A stretch of DNA of 64,000 nucleotides from Ruegeria atlantica (GTDB lineage: Bacteria > Pseudomonadota > Alphaproteobacteria > Rhodobacterales > Rhodobacteraceae): positions 682,001-746,000 of the forward strand of contig NZ_WQCF01000001.1 in NCBI RefSeq assembly GCF_013032455.1, given 5' to 3'. This document shows, in pieces, positions 56,654 through 64,000 of this stretch. The position numbers and the translations under genes were made by a program. Under the pieces are notes generated by a model. It saw only the letters and a list, made by a program, of their open reading frames with translations. It was not told the DNA's origin and did no database searches. The first letter of the stretch is position 1, and each line of letters opens with the position of its first letter.

Positions 56654-57766
56654 TTAGTCCTCGTAAGTGCCGTCTTTCTTGGCACGTTTGGCAAATTCGG
56701 TCTCTTCCCCAGCCGCCAGCTTCGCCGCCTGTTCGATCCAGCCATCACGTTCGATCCGGCCTTTGAACTTCAGCCGAGCGTCAACCCAAGCCACTTGCTC
56801 TGGCGTCCAGGCAGCGATTTGGTCAAAGTGATAGAAGCCCAGTTCGTTCAGAGTCTGCTCAAGCTTGGGACCTACACCCTTTAACATCTTGAGGTCATCG
56901 GCCTGCCCATCGCGCGCGGCGGCCAATGTCTGAGGTTGATCCTCTTTGACTTCAGCGGGCTTGGCTTTTGCCTCTGACGCCTGTTTCACGGCCGGTTTCG
57001 GAGGTTCAGGCGCTTTCGGAGGTTTCGCCGAAGCCGAAGCTCCGGCTGGTTTGCCGTCCTTACCCAGCCAAGGAGTCAGGATCGGAACCTCAGTTCCGTC
57101 AATACGTTTGACGGTGTCGCCTAGGTCACTCGCCAGTTGCACGCTGGCGTTATATTGGGTTCTACCGCTGTCGTACTCCGTCAGACTAGTCAGCCCTTTT
57201 AGCGGTTCCGCCGCATAGCGCCCGTTCTGAGGGCCCGGGGTCGGCACCTTGCCTGCCGCCAGATCGTCGATGATCCGGCCAAAGCTTTCAGCTGTCAGGT
57301 CTTCATAATAATCCTTGCCGATCTGTGCCATCGGCGCATTCGCGCAAGAGCCGAGGCATTCCACCTCTTCCCAGCTCAGCTTGCCATCGGCAGACAGCTC
57401 ATGCGGCTTGGCGGCGATTTTGTCCTTGCAGACCGCGATCAGATCCTCGGCCCCGCAGATCATGCAGGATGTCGTGCCGCAGACCTGAATATGCGCCACC
57501 GAGCCAACCGGCTGCAATTGGAACATGAAGTAGAAAGACGCTACCTCGAGCACGCGGATATAGGCCATACCCAGCATATCGGCGACGGATTCAATCGCCG
57601 GGCGGCTCAGCCAGCCCTCCTGCTCCTGCGCGCGCCATAACAGCGGAATGACCGCACTGGCCTGACGCCCCTCGGGGTACTTGGTGATCTGCGCTTCGGC
57701 CCATTGCTGGTTAGCAGCAGTGAAGGCAAAGCTTTCGGGTTGTTCGGGATGAAGACGGCGGAGCAT
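56654..57766 (-). CDS. nuoE: NADH-quinone oxidoreductase subunit E with C-terminal helix-hairpin-helix extension
   Basis: A 370-residue protein. Residues 1 to about 165 are the standard 24-kDa subunit with the 2Fe-2S cysteines in CGTTSCMIC and [11 protein letters not shown] Pro/Ala/Lys-rich linker (about 245-300) joins an extra C-terminal domain with [19 protein letters not shown] and the following [20 protein letters not shown], a helix-hairpin-helix fold also found at the ends of some other alphaproteobacterial proteins. E. coli NuoE has 166 residues. Its ATG overlaps the nuoD stop (TAATG). Confidence 0.95.
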   Translation of the reverse strand: MLRRLHPEQPESFAFTAANQQWAEAQITKYPEGRQASAVIPLLWRAQEQEGWLSRPAIESVADMLGMAYIRVLEVASFYFMFQLQPVGSVAHIQVCGTTSCMICGAEDLIAVCKDKIAAKPHELSADGKLSWEEVECLGSCANAPMAQIGKDYYEDLTAESFGRIIDDLAAGKVPTPGPQNGRYAAEPLKGLTSLTEYDSGRTQYNASVQLASDLGDTVKRIDGTEVPILTPWLGKDGKPAGASASAKPPKAPEPPKPAVKQASEAKAKPAEVKEDQPQTLAAARDGQADDLKMLKGVGPKLEQTLNELGFYHFDQIAAWTPEQVAWVDARLKFKGRIERDGWIEQAAKLAAGEETEFAKRAKKDGTYED

Positions 57767-58989
57767 TAGCGGTCAATCTCTCCAAATACGACGTCCATGG
57801 TGCCAATGATGGCGGCAACGTCGGCCAGTTGGTGGCCCTTGGCGACGTGATCCATGGCTTGCAGGTGCAGGAACCCCGGCGCGCGCAGTTTGGCGCGGTA
57901 GGGTTTGTTGGTGCCATCGGCGACCAGATACACGCCGAACTCACCCTTGGGGGCTTCGACGGCGGCGTAGACTTCGCCCGCAGGGACGTGGAATCCTTCG
58001 GTGTAAAGTTTGAAGTGATGGATCAGGCTCTCCATCGAGGTCTTCATGTCCGAGCGTTTCGGCGGGGTGATCTTGCCGCGTGCCAAAACATCTCCGGGGC
58101 ATTCGCGGATTTTGGCGATGGCCTGGCGGATGATGTGCAGCGACTGGCGCATCTCTTCCATGCGGACAAGGTAGCGGTCATAGCAGTCGCCGTTCTTGCC
58201 GACAGGGATCTGGAACTCAAACTCGTCATAGCATTCATAGGGCTGCGCACGGCGCAAATCCCATGCTAGGCCCGATCCACGGACCATCACGCCCGAGAAA
58301 CCGTATTTCTGGATGTCATCCTCGGTCACCACACCGATATCGGCGTTGCGCTGTTTGAAGATGCGGTTTTCGGTCAGCAGACCGTCGATGTCATCGAGAA
58401 CGGCGGGGAATTCGTGGCTCCACGCCTCGATATCGTCCAGCAGTTCCGGCGGTAGGTCCTGATGAACACCGCCGGGGCGGAAATAGGCGGCGTGCAAGCG
58501 GGCACCACAGGCACGCTCATAAAACACCATCAGCTTTTCGCGTTCTTCAAAGCCCCAGAGCGGCGGGGTCAGCGCACCAACGTCCATCGCTTGCGTGGTC
58601 ACGTTCAGCAGGTGGTTCAGAATGCGCCCGATCTCGGAATACAGAACCCGGATCAGCGAGCCGCGGCGCGGCACTTCCACACCGGTCAGCTTTTCGATGG
58701 CCAGACACCAGGCATGTTCCTGGTTCATCGGTGCCACATAATCCAGACGGTCGAAATACGGCAGGTTCTGCAGATACGTCCGGCTTTCCATCAGTTTTTC
58801 GGTGCCACGGTGCAGCAGGCCGATATGCGGGTCGCAGCGCTCGACAATCTCGCCGTCCAACTCCAACACCAGACGCAAAACCCCATGCGCCGCAGGGTGT
58901 TGCGGGCCAAAGTTGATGTTAAAGTTGCGGATCTTCTGTTCTCCGCTCAGCGCGTCTGTGCTGCCGTCATCGTATCTTGAGCCGTCCAT
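57766..58989 (-). CDS. nuoD: NADH-quinone oxidoreductase subunit D
   Basis: A 407-residue 49-kDa-type subunit forming the quinone site with NuoB. It shows [21 protein letters not shown] and [14 protein letters not shown], and the C-terminal [13 protein letters not shown]. It is a stand-alone NuoD, not fused to NuoC as in E. coli. ATG 58989 overlaps the stop of the upstream 41-residue ORF (TGATG). Confidence 0.97.
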   Translation of the reverse strand: MDGSRYDDGSTDALSGEQKIRNFNINFGPQHPAAHGVLRLVLELDGEIVERCDPHIGLLHRGTEKLMESRTYLQNLPYFDRLDYVAPMNQEHAWCLAIEKLTGVEVPRRGSLIRVLYSEIGRILNHLLNVTTQAMDVGALTPPLWGFEEREKLMVFYERACGARLHAAYFRPGGVHQDLPPELLDDIEAWSHEFPAVLDDIDGLLTENRIFKQRNADIGVVTEDDIQKYGFSGVMVRGSGLAWDLRRAQPYECYDEFEFQIPVGKNGDCYDRYLVRMEEMRQSLHIIRQAIAKIRECPGDVLARGKITPPKRSDMKTSMESLIHHFKLYTEGFHVPAGEVYAAVEAPKGEFGVYLVADGTNKPYRAKLRAPGFLHLQAMDHVAKGHQLADVAAIIGTMDVVFGEIDR

Positions 58990-59114
58990 CAACGCCCTCG
59001 TTTCTTCTTTTTCGCCTCGGCCCGTACCCGGACCTTTTCGGCTTCGGCTGCTTTGACAGCAGCCCCTGCAAGCAAGACGCCCAACGCGCCCAAAACGATC
59101 AGTTCGCCCATCAT
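58989..59114 (-). CDS. 41-residue single-helix membrane microprotein upstream of nuoD
   Basis: [20 protein letters not shown] forms one transmembrane helix, followed by a coiled, strongly basic tail ending KKKKRGR. It starts one base after the stop of the 57-residue ORF, and its stop overlaps the nuoD ATG as TGATG, so it is placed as a coupled gene. I know no family name. Confidence 0.65.
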   Translation of the reverse strand: MMGELIVLGALGVLLAGAAVKAAEAEKVRVRAEAKKKKRGR

Positions 59115-59115
59115 G

Positions 59116-59289
59116 TCAACGGCGCTCCATCTCTTGCAGCTTCATCGCCATCATCCACAGTAGGACAATCACAACCGGAGAGATGATGCATGCAAACGCC
59201 CAGTTCTTGTTGATCCCGAAATGCGGTAGCAGCTTGATCATCGGAACGACCGTTGCAACAACCAGAATTATCCAGATCAGGAACTCCAT
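59116..59289 (-). CDS. 57-residue two-helix membrane microprotein downstream of nuoC
   Basis: MEFLIWIILVVATVVPMIKL is the first helix; a short loop HFGINKNW and a second helix (AFACIISPVVIVLLWMMAM) follow, with a charged end LQEMERR. Its ATG lies two bases after the nuoC stop. Amphipathic, regularly spaced codons and tight coupling make a real gene likely. Family unknown to me. Confidence 0.7.
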   Translation of the reverse strand: MEFLIWIILVVATVVPMIKLLPHFGINKNWAFACIISPVVIVLLWMMAMKLQEMERR

Positions 59290-59291
59290 GA

Positions 59292-59894
59292 TTACGTCTC
59301 CTGTTTCTCATCCCCTGGCAAAATGTAGTTCGCACCTTCCCATGGAGACATGAAATCAAACTGCCGGTATTCCTGCACCAGACTGACCGGTTCGTAGACC
59401 ACGCGCTTCTGCGCTTCGTCATACCGAACCTCGGTATAACCGGTGGTTGGGAAATCCTTACGCAGCGGATGGCCGCGGAACCCATAGTCGGTCAGAATAC
59501 GCCTCAGGTCCGGATGGCCCGAGAACAGGATGCCGAACATATCGAACACCTCACGCTCGAACCAGTTAGCCGAGGGGTGCACATCCACGATCGAAGGCAC
59601 CATGTCCTCTTCACGAACCGATACCCGCAAGCGGATACGCTGATTCTGGTACATCGACAGCAAGTGGTAGACCACGTCGAACCGCTTGGCCCGCTCGGGG
59701 TAATCCACGCCTGTGATGTCTACGAGGGTCGAAAATCTGCAGTTCTGATCCGACTTCAGAAATTCCACAAACTCGACAAGGTTCGACGGGGCCACATCGA
59801 TGTTCAGTTCTCCGTGGGTCACGTCCCAAGACAGAACGCAATCGACTCGTTTCAGTTCCAGTTGCGCGCCGAGTTCCTTGAGTGCTTCGCTCAT
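59292..59894 (-). CDS. nuoC: NADH-quinone oxidoreductase subunit C
   Basis: A 200-residue 30-kDa-type subunit of the peripheral arm. The C-terminal signature [19 protein letters not shown] is clear, as is [19 protein letters not shown] 59894 has GAGG upstream; the frame is open 32 codons further inside nuoB, which I reject. It starts 11 bases after nuoB. Confidence 0.97.
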   Translation of the reverse strand: MSEALKELGAQLELKRVDCVLSWDVTHGELNIDVAPSNLVEFVEFLKSDQNCRFSTLVDITGVDYPERAKRFDVVYHLLSMYQNQRIRLRVSVREEDMVPSIVDVHPSANWFEREVFDMFGILFSGHPDLRRILTDYGFRGHPLRKDFPTTGYTEVRYDEAQKRVVYEPVSLVQEYRQFDFMSPWEGANYILPGDEKQET

Positions 59895-59905
59895 CTGCCC
59901 TCTCC

Positions 59906-60430
59906 TCAGCGTACAATGGTGCCGGTACGGCGAATTTTGCGTTGCAGCTGCATCAGCCCGTACAACAGAGCCTCGGCAGTCGGGGGACAACCGGGCACAT
60001 AAATATCAACCGGAACAATGCGGTCGCACCCGCGCACTACGGAATAGGAATAGTGATAATACCCGCCGCCATTCGCACATGACCCCATCGAGATCACATA
60101 GCGCGGCTCAGGCATCTGGTCGTACACCTTGCGCAGCGCGGGGGCCATTTTGTTGGTCAGCGTACCAGCCACGATCATAACATCGGACTGACGTGGAGAG
60201 GCGCGCGGAGCGATACCAAACCGCTCTGCATCGTAACGCGGCATCGAGGTGTGCATCATCTCAACCGCACAGCAGGCCAGACCAAATGTCATCCAGTGCA
60301 GCGAGCCGGTGCGCGCCCAGTTGATGATGTCCTCAGTCGAGGTCAGCAGGAACCCTTTGTCCTGCAGCTCGGCATTCAGGGCCTGAGTGGCGACTTCCTT
60401 GTCGACACCAGCGGTGTTTGCGCCCGTCAT
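59906..60430 (-). CDS. nuoB: NADH-quinone oxidoreductase subunit B
   Basis: A 174-residue subunit carrying the terminal 4Fe-4S cluster N2. The tandem cysteines are in [12 protein letters not shown], with others in [14 protein letters not shown] and [15 protein letters not shown] 60430 overlaps the nuoA stop as TGATG and gives the roseobacter-type start [11 protein letters not shown] 60439 is an alternative. Confidence 0.97.
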   Translation of the reverse strand: MTGANTAGVDKEVATQALNAELQDKGFLLTSTEDIINWARTGSLHWMTFGLACCAVEMMHTSMPRYDAERFGIAPRASPRQSDVMIVAGTLTNKMAPALRKVYDQMPEPRYVISMGSCANGGGYYHYSYSVVRGCDRIVPVDIYVPGCPPTAEALLYGLMQLQRKIRRTGTIVR

Positions 60431-60795
60431 CACTCCCATTCCAGGGCCCCCTTCTTCCATTCATAGGCAAAGCCGATGGTCAGCACCGCCAGGAACACCA
60501 TCATGGACCAGAAACCCACATCGCTGATGTCCTTGAAGCCCACGGCCCAAGGGAACAGAAAGGCGATTTCCAGATCGAAGATGATGAAGAGAATCGAGAC
60601 GAGGTAAAATCGGACGTCGAATTTCATCCGCGCATCATCGAAGGCGTTGAAGCCACACTCATATGCGCTGACCTTTTCGGGGTCGGGATTGCGGACTGCC
60701 AGAACCACAGCCGCCAGAATCAGGACGATTCCAAGGCCGACAGCAACGGCCAGAAACACCAGGATCGGGAGATATTCCCGCAACAGGTCTTCCAC
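60430..60795 (-). CDS. nuoA: NADH-quinone oxidoreductase subunit A
   Basis: A 121-residue, three-helix membrane subunit, first gene of the operon. The loop motif [20 protein letters not shown] and the acidic helix [14 protein letters not shown] are diagnostic. The start is GTG 60795, supported by AAAGGAG six bases upstream. Confidence 0.97.
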   Translation of the reverse strand: MEDLLREYLPILVFLAVAVGLGIVLILAAVVLAVRNPDPEKVSAYECGFNAFDDARMKFDVRFYLVSILFIIFDLEIAFLFPWAVGFKDISDVGFWSMMVFLAVLTIGFAYEWKKGALEWE

Positions 60796-60859
60796 GAATA
60801 GCTCCTTTCCCGCGCACCTCAAATCGGGAGCGCCGTCAATTGGCGTGTTGACTGGACAT

Positions 60860-60888
60860 TCTCTATCCGCGCCGGGTCAGAGGGTCAA
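60860..60888 (-). promoter_or_regulatory. candidate sigma-70 promoter of the nuo operon
   Basis: On the minus strand TTGACC (60888-60883) is followed after 17 bases by TAGAGA (60865-60860). The start site would be near 60853, giving a leader of about 58 bases to the nuoA GTG. It lies in the 191-base gap between liuC and nuoA, which holds no other feature I can name. Confidence 0.5.
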
Positions 60889-60986
60889 CCGAACACAAAC
60901 GCGCAGGGCTGAATATTCCGCTTGCCAAGGCTTGCCGAAAACTAAGGAGATTGGCGAATCTGTAGCGGGGTATCTTTGAATTAAAC

Positions 60987-61769
60987 CTAACTATTCCATG
61001 CAGGTTTTCGCTTTTCGAAAAAGGCACTTATGCCTTCTTGCGCTTCTTCAGTTTCCCAGCGGTCGACCAGTGCCTGGATCGTTTGATCGATCACCTTATT
61101 GTCAATGGTCGGTCCCAGTGCCCGCACTAATCCCTTGGCCGTGCCCACGGCCCCCGGCGCGCAGGATAAATAGGGCAGAATTTCAGCTTCGATAGCCTCG
61201 TGCAGATCGGTGACCGGGACAGCTTTGGCCAACAGCCCAAGCTCGACCGCTTCGGCAGCTTCGAACACCCGCGCGGACATAAACACGCGCCTCGCACGGG
61301 CCTCGCCCATACGCGCGATAACATAGGGGCCTATGGTTGCTGGAATCAGGCCAAGCCGCGTTTCGGTCAGAGCCATCTTTATTCCGTCCACACCGATTGC
61401 CACGTCGCAGACCGCAGCCAGACCGACGCCGCCGCCGAAGGCATTGCCCTGTAAAGCTCCGATCAATGGACGGGGCATGGTGTTCAGCGCCTGCAACATT
61501 TCCGCCAGCTTGCGTGCTTCGGAGAACCGGGTATCGGGATCTGCGGCCATTTGGTCCTGCATCCAGCCCAGATCTCCGCCAGCGCAGAAACTCTTACCCG
61601 CGCCAGTCAACACAACGGCGCGAACCTTGTCATCGGCACCCAACCGGTGCGCTGCCTGTGTCAGTTCAGAGATCATCTGCGCCGACATCGCGTTGTGCTT
61701 TTCCGCCCGGTTCAGGGTAAGGGTTGCAACCCCACGCGCATTGGTAGTGACCGAAATCGTTTCAAACAT
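60987..61769 (-). CDS. liuC: enoyl-CoA hydratase family protein, likely methylglutaconyl-CoA hydratase
   Basis: A 260-residue crotonase-fold enzyme. The oxyanion-hole stretches are SFCAGGDLGWMQ and GNAFGGGVGLAAVCD, and the second catalytic glutamate region is LTETRLGLIPATIGPYV. With HMG-CoA lyase and a biotin-dependent carboxylase upstream, the likely reaction is hydration of 3-methylglutaconyl-CoA in leucine catabolism. ATG 61769 has GAGGG six bases upstream. It is the last gene of the liu group here. Confidence 0.88.
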   Translation of the reverse strand: MFETISVTTNARGVATLTLNRAEKHNAMSAQMISELTQAAHRLGADDKVRAVVLTGAGKSFCAGGDLGWMQDQMAADPDTRFSEARKLAEMLQALNTMPRPLIGALQGNAFGGGVGLAAVCDVAIGVDGIKMALTETRLGLIPATIGPYVIARMGEARARRVFMSARVFEAAEAVELGLLAKAVPVTDLHEAIEAEILPYLSCAPGAVGTAKGLVRALGPTIDNKVIDQTIQALVDRWETEEAQEGISAFFEKRKPAWNS

Positions 61770-61778
61770 GCCCATCCC

Positions 61779-62633
61779 TCACTCTGGCCTCATGGCCCGC
61801 GCCATCTGCGCAGCCTCGTCCACAATCCCCAGATCAAGCCCAGTTTGGTAGCCCAACCGCTCAAGATGGGCGGCCACGGCTTCGGTGGCGACATTCCCGG
61901 CGGCTCCGGGCGCATATGGACAGCCACCAAGACCACCTACGGCGGCATCAAAGGTCCGCACGCCCAGCGCCAGCGCGGCGTCGATATTGTCGATGGCTCG
62001 ACCGTTTGTGTCGTGGTAATGACCGGCGAGGCGCGTCACTGGCACACGCTCACGCACCGCCAAAAGCATATGCGCGATGGTATCCGGCGTGCCCTGCCCA
62101 ATCGTGTCGCCCAGCGAGATCTCATAACAACCAAGCGAGAATAGTTTGTCGGCCACCTCGGCCACCTTCTCGGGCGGCGTCGGGCCATCGTATGGGCAAT
62201 CAGTAGCACAGGAGACATAGCCCCGTACCGGCAGGTCAATATGACGCGCGGCTTCAAGGATCGGCGTGAACCGTTCAATGGACTCTTCAATTGTCGCGTT
62301 GATATTTGCTTTTGAAAATCCCTCGGAGGCGGACGCAAAAACAGCGATTTCATCCGCTTTGGCCGCCAGGGCGTCCTCGTAGCCACGCATATTCGGTGTC
62401 AGCGCGGCATATCGCACCCCGTCTGCCCGCTTGATCCCGGCAAGCACCTCTGCGCTGCCTGCCATCTGCGGCACCCACTTGGGAGAAACGAAACTGGCCA
62501 CCTCGATGCGGTTGAAACCGGCACGGCTGAGGCAATCGACCAGCGCCACCTTTTCGGCCACCGGAATCTCACGCTGCTCGTTCTGCAAGCCGTCGCGCGG
62601 CCCTACTTCGAAAATCTCGACCCGCTCGCCCAT
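61779..62633 (-). CDS. liuE: hydroxymethylglutaryl-CoA lyase
   Basis: A 284-residue TIM-barrel enzyme that splits HMG-CoA into acetyl-CoA and acetoacetate. It starts EIFEVGPRDGLQNEQ, has SFVSPKWVPQMAG, the metal histidines in HYHDTNGRAIDNI and the catalytic cysteine loop GGLGGCPYAPGAAGNVATE. ATG 62633 has GGGAGGAG upstream. It lies nine bases before liuC, completing the leucine route to acetyl-CoA. Confidence 0.95.
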   Translation of the reverse strand: MGERVEIFEVGPRDGLQNEQREIPVAEKVALVDCLSRAGFNRIEVASFVSPKWVPQMAGSAEVLAGIKRADGVRYAALTPNMRGYEDALAAKADEIAVFASASEGFSKANINATIEESIERFTPILEAARHIDLPVRGYVSCATDCPYDGPTPPEKVAEVADKLFSLGCYEISLGDTIGQGTPDTIAHMLLAVRERVPVTRLAGHYHDTNGRAIDNIDAALALGVRTFDAAVGGLGGCPYAPGAAGNVATEAVAAHLERLGYQTGLDLGIVDEAAQMARAMRPE

Positions 62634-62711
62634 GGCTGCGCTCCTCCCGGTTTTGTCACGTTCTTCAAATGGATGACCTGACTGTGCCACGTGATGTTGC
62701 GCAGGAACAGG

Positions 62712-64000
62712 TTACTCTTCCTCCAACCTGATCAGGGCAGCTCCGGCTTCAACCTGAGCACCATCATCAGCCAGCACTTCGGCAACGATGCCATCACGGG
62801 CGGCTAGCAGAGAATGCTCCATCTTCATGGCTTCCAGAATGGCAAGCCGGTCGCCTTCCTGCACCGTCTGTCCCACGGTAGCAAACACAGCCTTGACCAG
62901 GCCTGGCATGGGTGCCTCGATCACATTGGTATCACCCGCGGCGCTGGTATCGCGGTCGAGTGGATCAACGACGTCAAACGCCTGCCCATAGTTTTCAAAT
63001 ACCGTGACCCGCCCGCCTGAAATCGCAACACGCGGCATCGGCGTCCCATCAATGGACCAGGTACCGCCATTACGCTCGGCAATGACGGTTTCTCCTCCCA
63101 CCGTCCAAGTCTGACGGTTCGGACCTTCAACCTGCACATCCAGATCAATGACGTCCCCGGCCGCCAATTGGACCGCCCGGTGCAATGGAGCCCAGAGGTA
63201 AAAGCCGGTCTGTTCAGTTGTCTCGATAAGATCCAACGCCGTCATTGCAGCGGCCACGCTGGTCGCAGCCGAGACACGAGCGCCCCGCGTCAATGCCTCA
63301 AGATCGCGTCCGATCAGCCCGGTATCCACGTCACCTGTTGCAAATCCTGCATGCCGGGTCAGCGCACCCAGAAAGGCAAGGTTCGTGACGGTGCCCGCGA
63401 CTTCGGTCTGATGCAAGACGCGGTGCAACTGCTCCAGCGCAACCGCGCGCGTGGGACCGTGGACGATAACCTTTGCGATCATTGGATCATACCACGGGCT
63501 GATCGTGTCCCCCGCACGTACACCACTGTCGGCGCGGCATGCTGGCGGAAACTGCAGATGGGTCAATGTCCCGGTCGCAGGCAGGAACCCCTTGGGTACA
63601 TCCTCGGCGTAAAGCCGGGCTTCGAACGCATGGCCATTGATCGACAATTTATCCTGCGATTTCGGCAGCGTCTCACCCGAGGCGACCCGCAATTGCCACT
63701 CGACAAGATCGACGCCGGTGATCGCCTCGGTCACCGGATGTTCGACCTGCAGGCGGGTGTTCATCTCCATGAACCAGAACCGATCCGGGCGCAGACCGTC
63801 CGAGGCATCGACGATAAACTCAACCGTCCCTGCCCCTTTGTAGCCAATCGCCTCAGCCGCGCGCACGCCAGCCTGCCCCATCGCCTCGCGCATCTCGGCT
63901 GTCATACCGGGGGCTGGAGCTTCTTCGATCACTTTCTGATGGCGGCGCTGCAGCGAGCAATCGCGTTCAAACAGATGCACAGCATGGGTGCCGTCACCAA
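62712..64000 (-). CDS. liuD: methylcrotonoyl-CoA carboxylase biotin-containing subunit, 3' part
   Basis: The frame is open to the window edge, so only the last 429 residues are present. They contain the end of the biotin carboxylase domain (HLFERDCSLQRRHQKV, MNTRLQVEHPVTE), a central BT-type linker domain, and a C-terminal biotinyl domain with PMPGLVKAVF and the biotinylation motif EAMKMEH. Acetyl- or propionyl-CoA carboxylases share these parts; liuE and liuC downstream favour the leucine-pathway enzyme. Confidence 0.88.
   Translation of the reverse strand, partial: GDGTHAVHLFERDCSLQRRHQKVIEEAPAPGMTAEMREAMGQAGVRAAEAIGYKGAGTVEFIVDASDGLRPDRFWFMEMNTRLQVEHPVTEAITGVDLVEWQLRVASGETLPKSQDKLSINGHAFEARLYAEDVPKGFLPATGTLTHLQFPPACRADSGVRAGDTISPWYDPMIAKVIVHGPTRAVALEQLHRVLHQTEVAGTVTNLAFLGALTRHAGFATGDVDTGLIGRDLEALTRGARVSAATSVAAAMTALDLIETTEQTGFYLWAPLHRAVQLAAGDVIDLDVQVEGPNRQTWTVGGETVIAERNGGTWSIDGTPMPRVAISGGRVTVFENYGQAFDVVDPLDRDTSAAGDTNVIEAPMPGLVKAVFATVGQTVQEGDRLAILEAMKMEHSLLAARDGIVAEVLADDGAQVEAGAALIRLEEE

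Noticed and set aside
59111-59485. 124-residue frame overlapping nuoC and the 57-residue ORF
   Set aside because: It is out of frame with nuoC and with the membrane microprotein, is Cys/Arg-rich and has no ribosome site.

Overview
This 64 kb window looks like chromosomal DNA of a marine alphaproteobacterium of the Roseobacter group (Rhodobacteraceae). The basis is a beta-hydroxyaspartate cycle operon, a rhodobacteral-style nuo operon interrupted by small accessory genes (DUF5333- and DUF5337-type), a DUF3572 gene beside a PleD-like gene, and overall protein similarity. I assign no genus. Most genes are packed in operons with ATGA-type overlaps.

Layout. 1-3.6 kb: end of bhcA, then bhcB, bhcC and bhcD, the glyoxylate-assimilating beta-hydroxyaspartate cycle (BHAC), closed by a strong terminator. 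3.8-18.8 kb: a purine-degradation cluster with guanine deaminase, xanthine dehydrogenase xdhABC, urate hydroxylase puuD, HIU hydrolase uraH, a fused allantoinase/OHCU decarboxylase, ureidoglycolate lyase allA, two nucleobase permeases and two paralogous LysR regulators. The end product of AllA is glyoxylate, the substrate of the BHAC next door; only the allantoate-to-ureidoglycolate step is not encoded here. 18.8-22.8 kb: a lower-GC stretch with a 1106-residue SAM-domain/adenylate cyclase/AAA/TPR protein, a 12-bp inverted-repeat element, an IS6-type transposase relic and tRNA-Ser(UGA). 23-30.5 kb: SPOR lipoprotein, D,D-carboxypeptidase, tmk, holB, tatD, a metallo-hydrolase, an AEC transporter and a CbiX-like chelatase.

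30.5-38.4 kb: a signalling region. It holds an H-NOX-like protein lacking the expected heme ligand, coupled to an HNOBA-GGDEF diguanylate cyclase; an MttB-like methyltransferase; a HAD phosphatase; DUF3572; a PleD-like cyclase with eroded receiver domains; and a module of EF-hand protein, ECF sigma factor, putative anti-sigma protein and heavy-metal-sensor-like protein. 38.5-42.9 kb: DUF983, a NUDIX hydrolase, RNase J, coaX and birA.

42.9-60.9 kb: the full nuoABCDEFGHIJKLMN operon on the minus strand, from a promoter near 60.87 kb to a terminator at 42.9 kb. At least ten extra genes lie inside it: single-helix or two-helix microproteins between nuoC/nuoD and nuoJ/nuoK, DUF5337, a four-gene secreted/membrane block between nuoF and nuoG, an ORF between nuoG and nuoH, and a Cys-free carboxymuconolactone-decarboxylase-fold protein between nuoI and nuoJ. 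61-64 kb: leucine/isovalerate catabolism genes liuC, liuE and the 3' part of liuD, cut by the window end.

I see no CRISPR array, rRNA, prophage or intact insertion sequence. Positions, frames and motifs were read by eye; family assignments come from recalled family features, not from a search.
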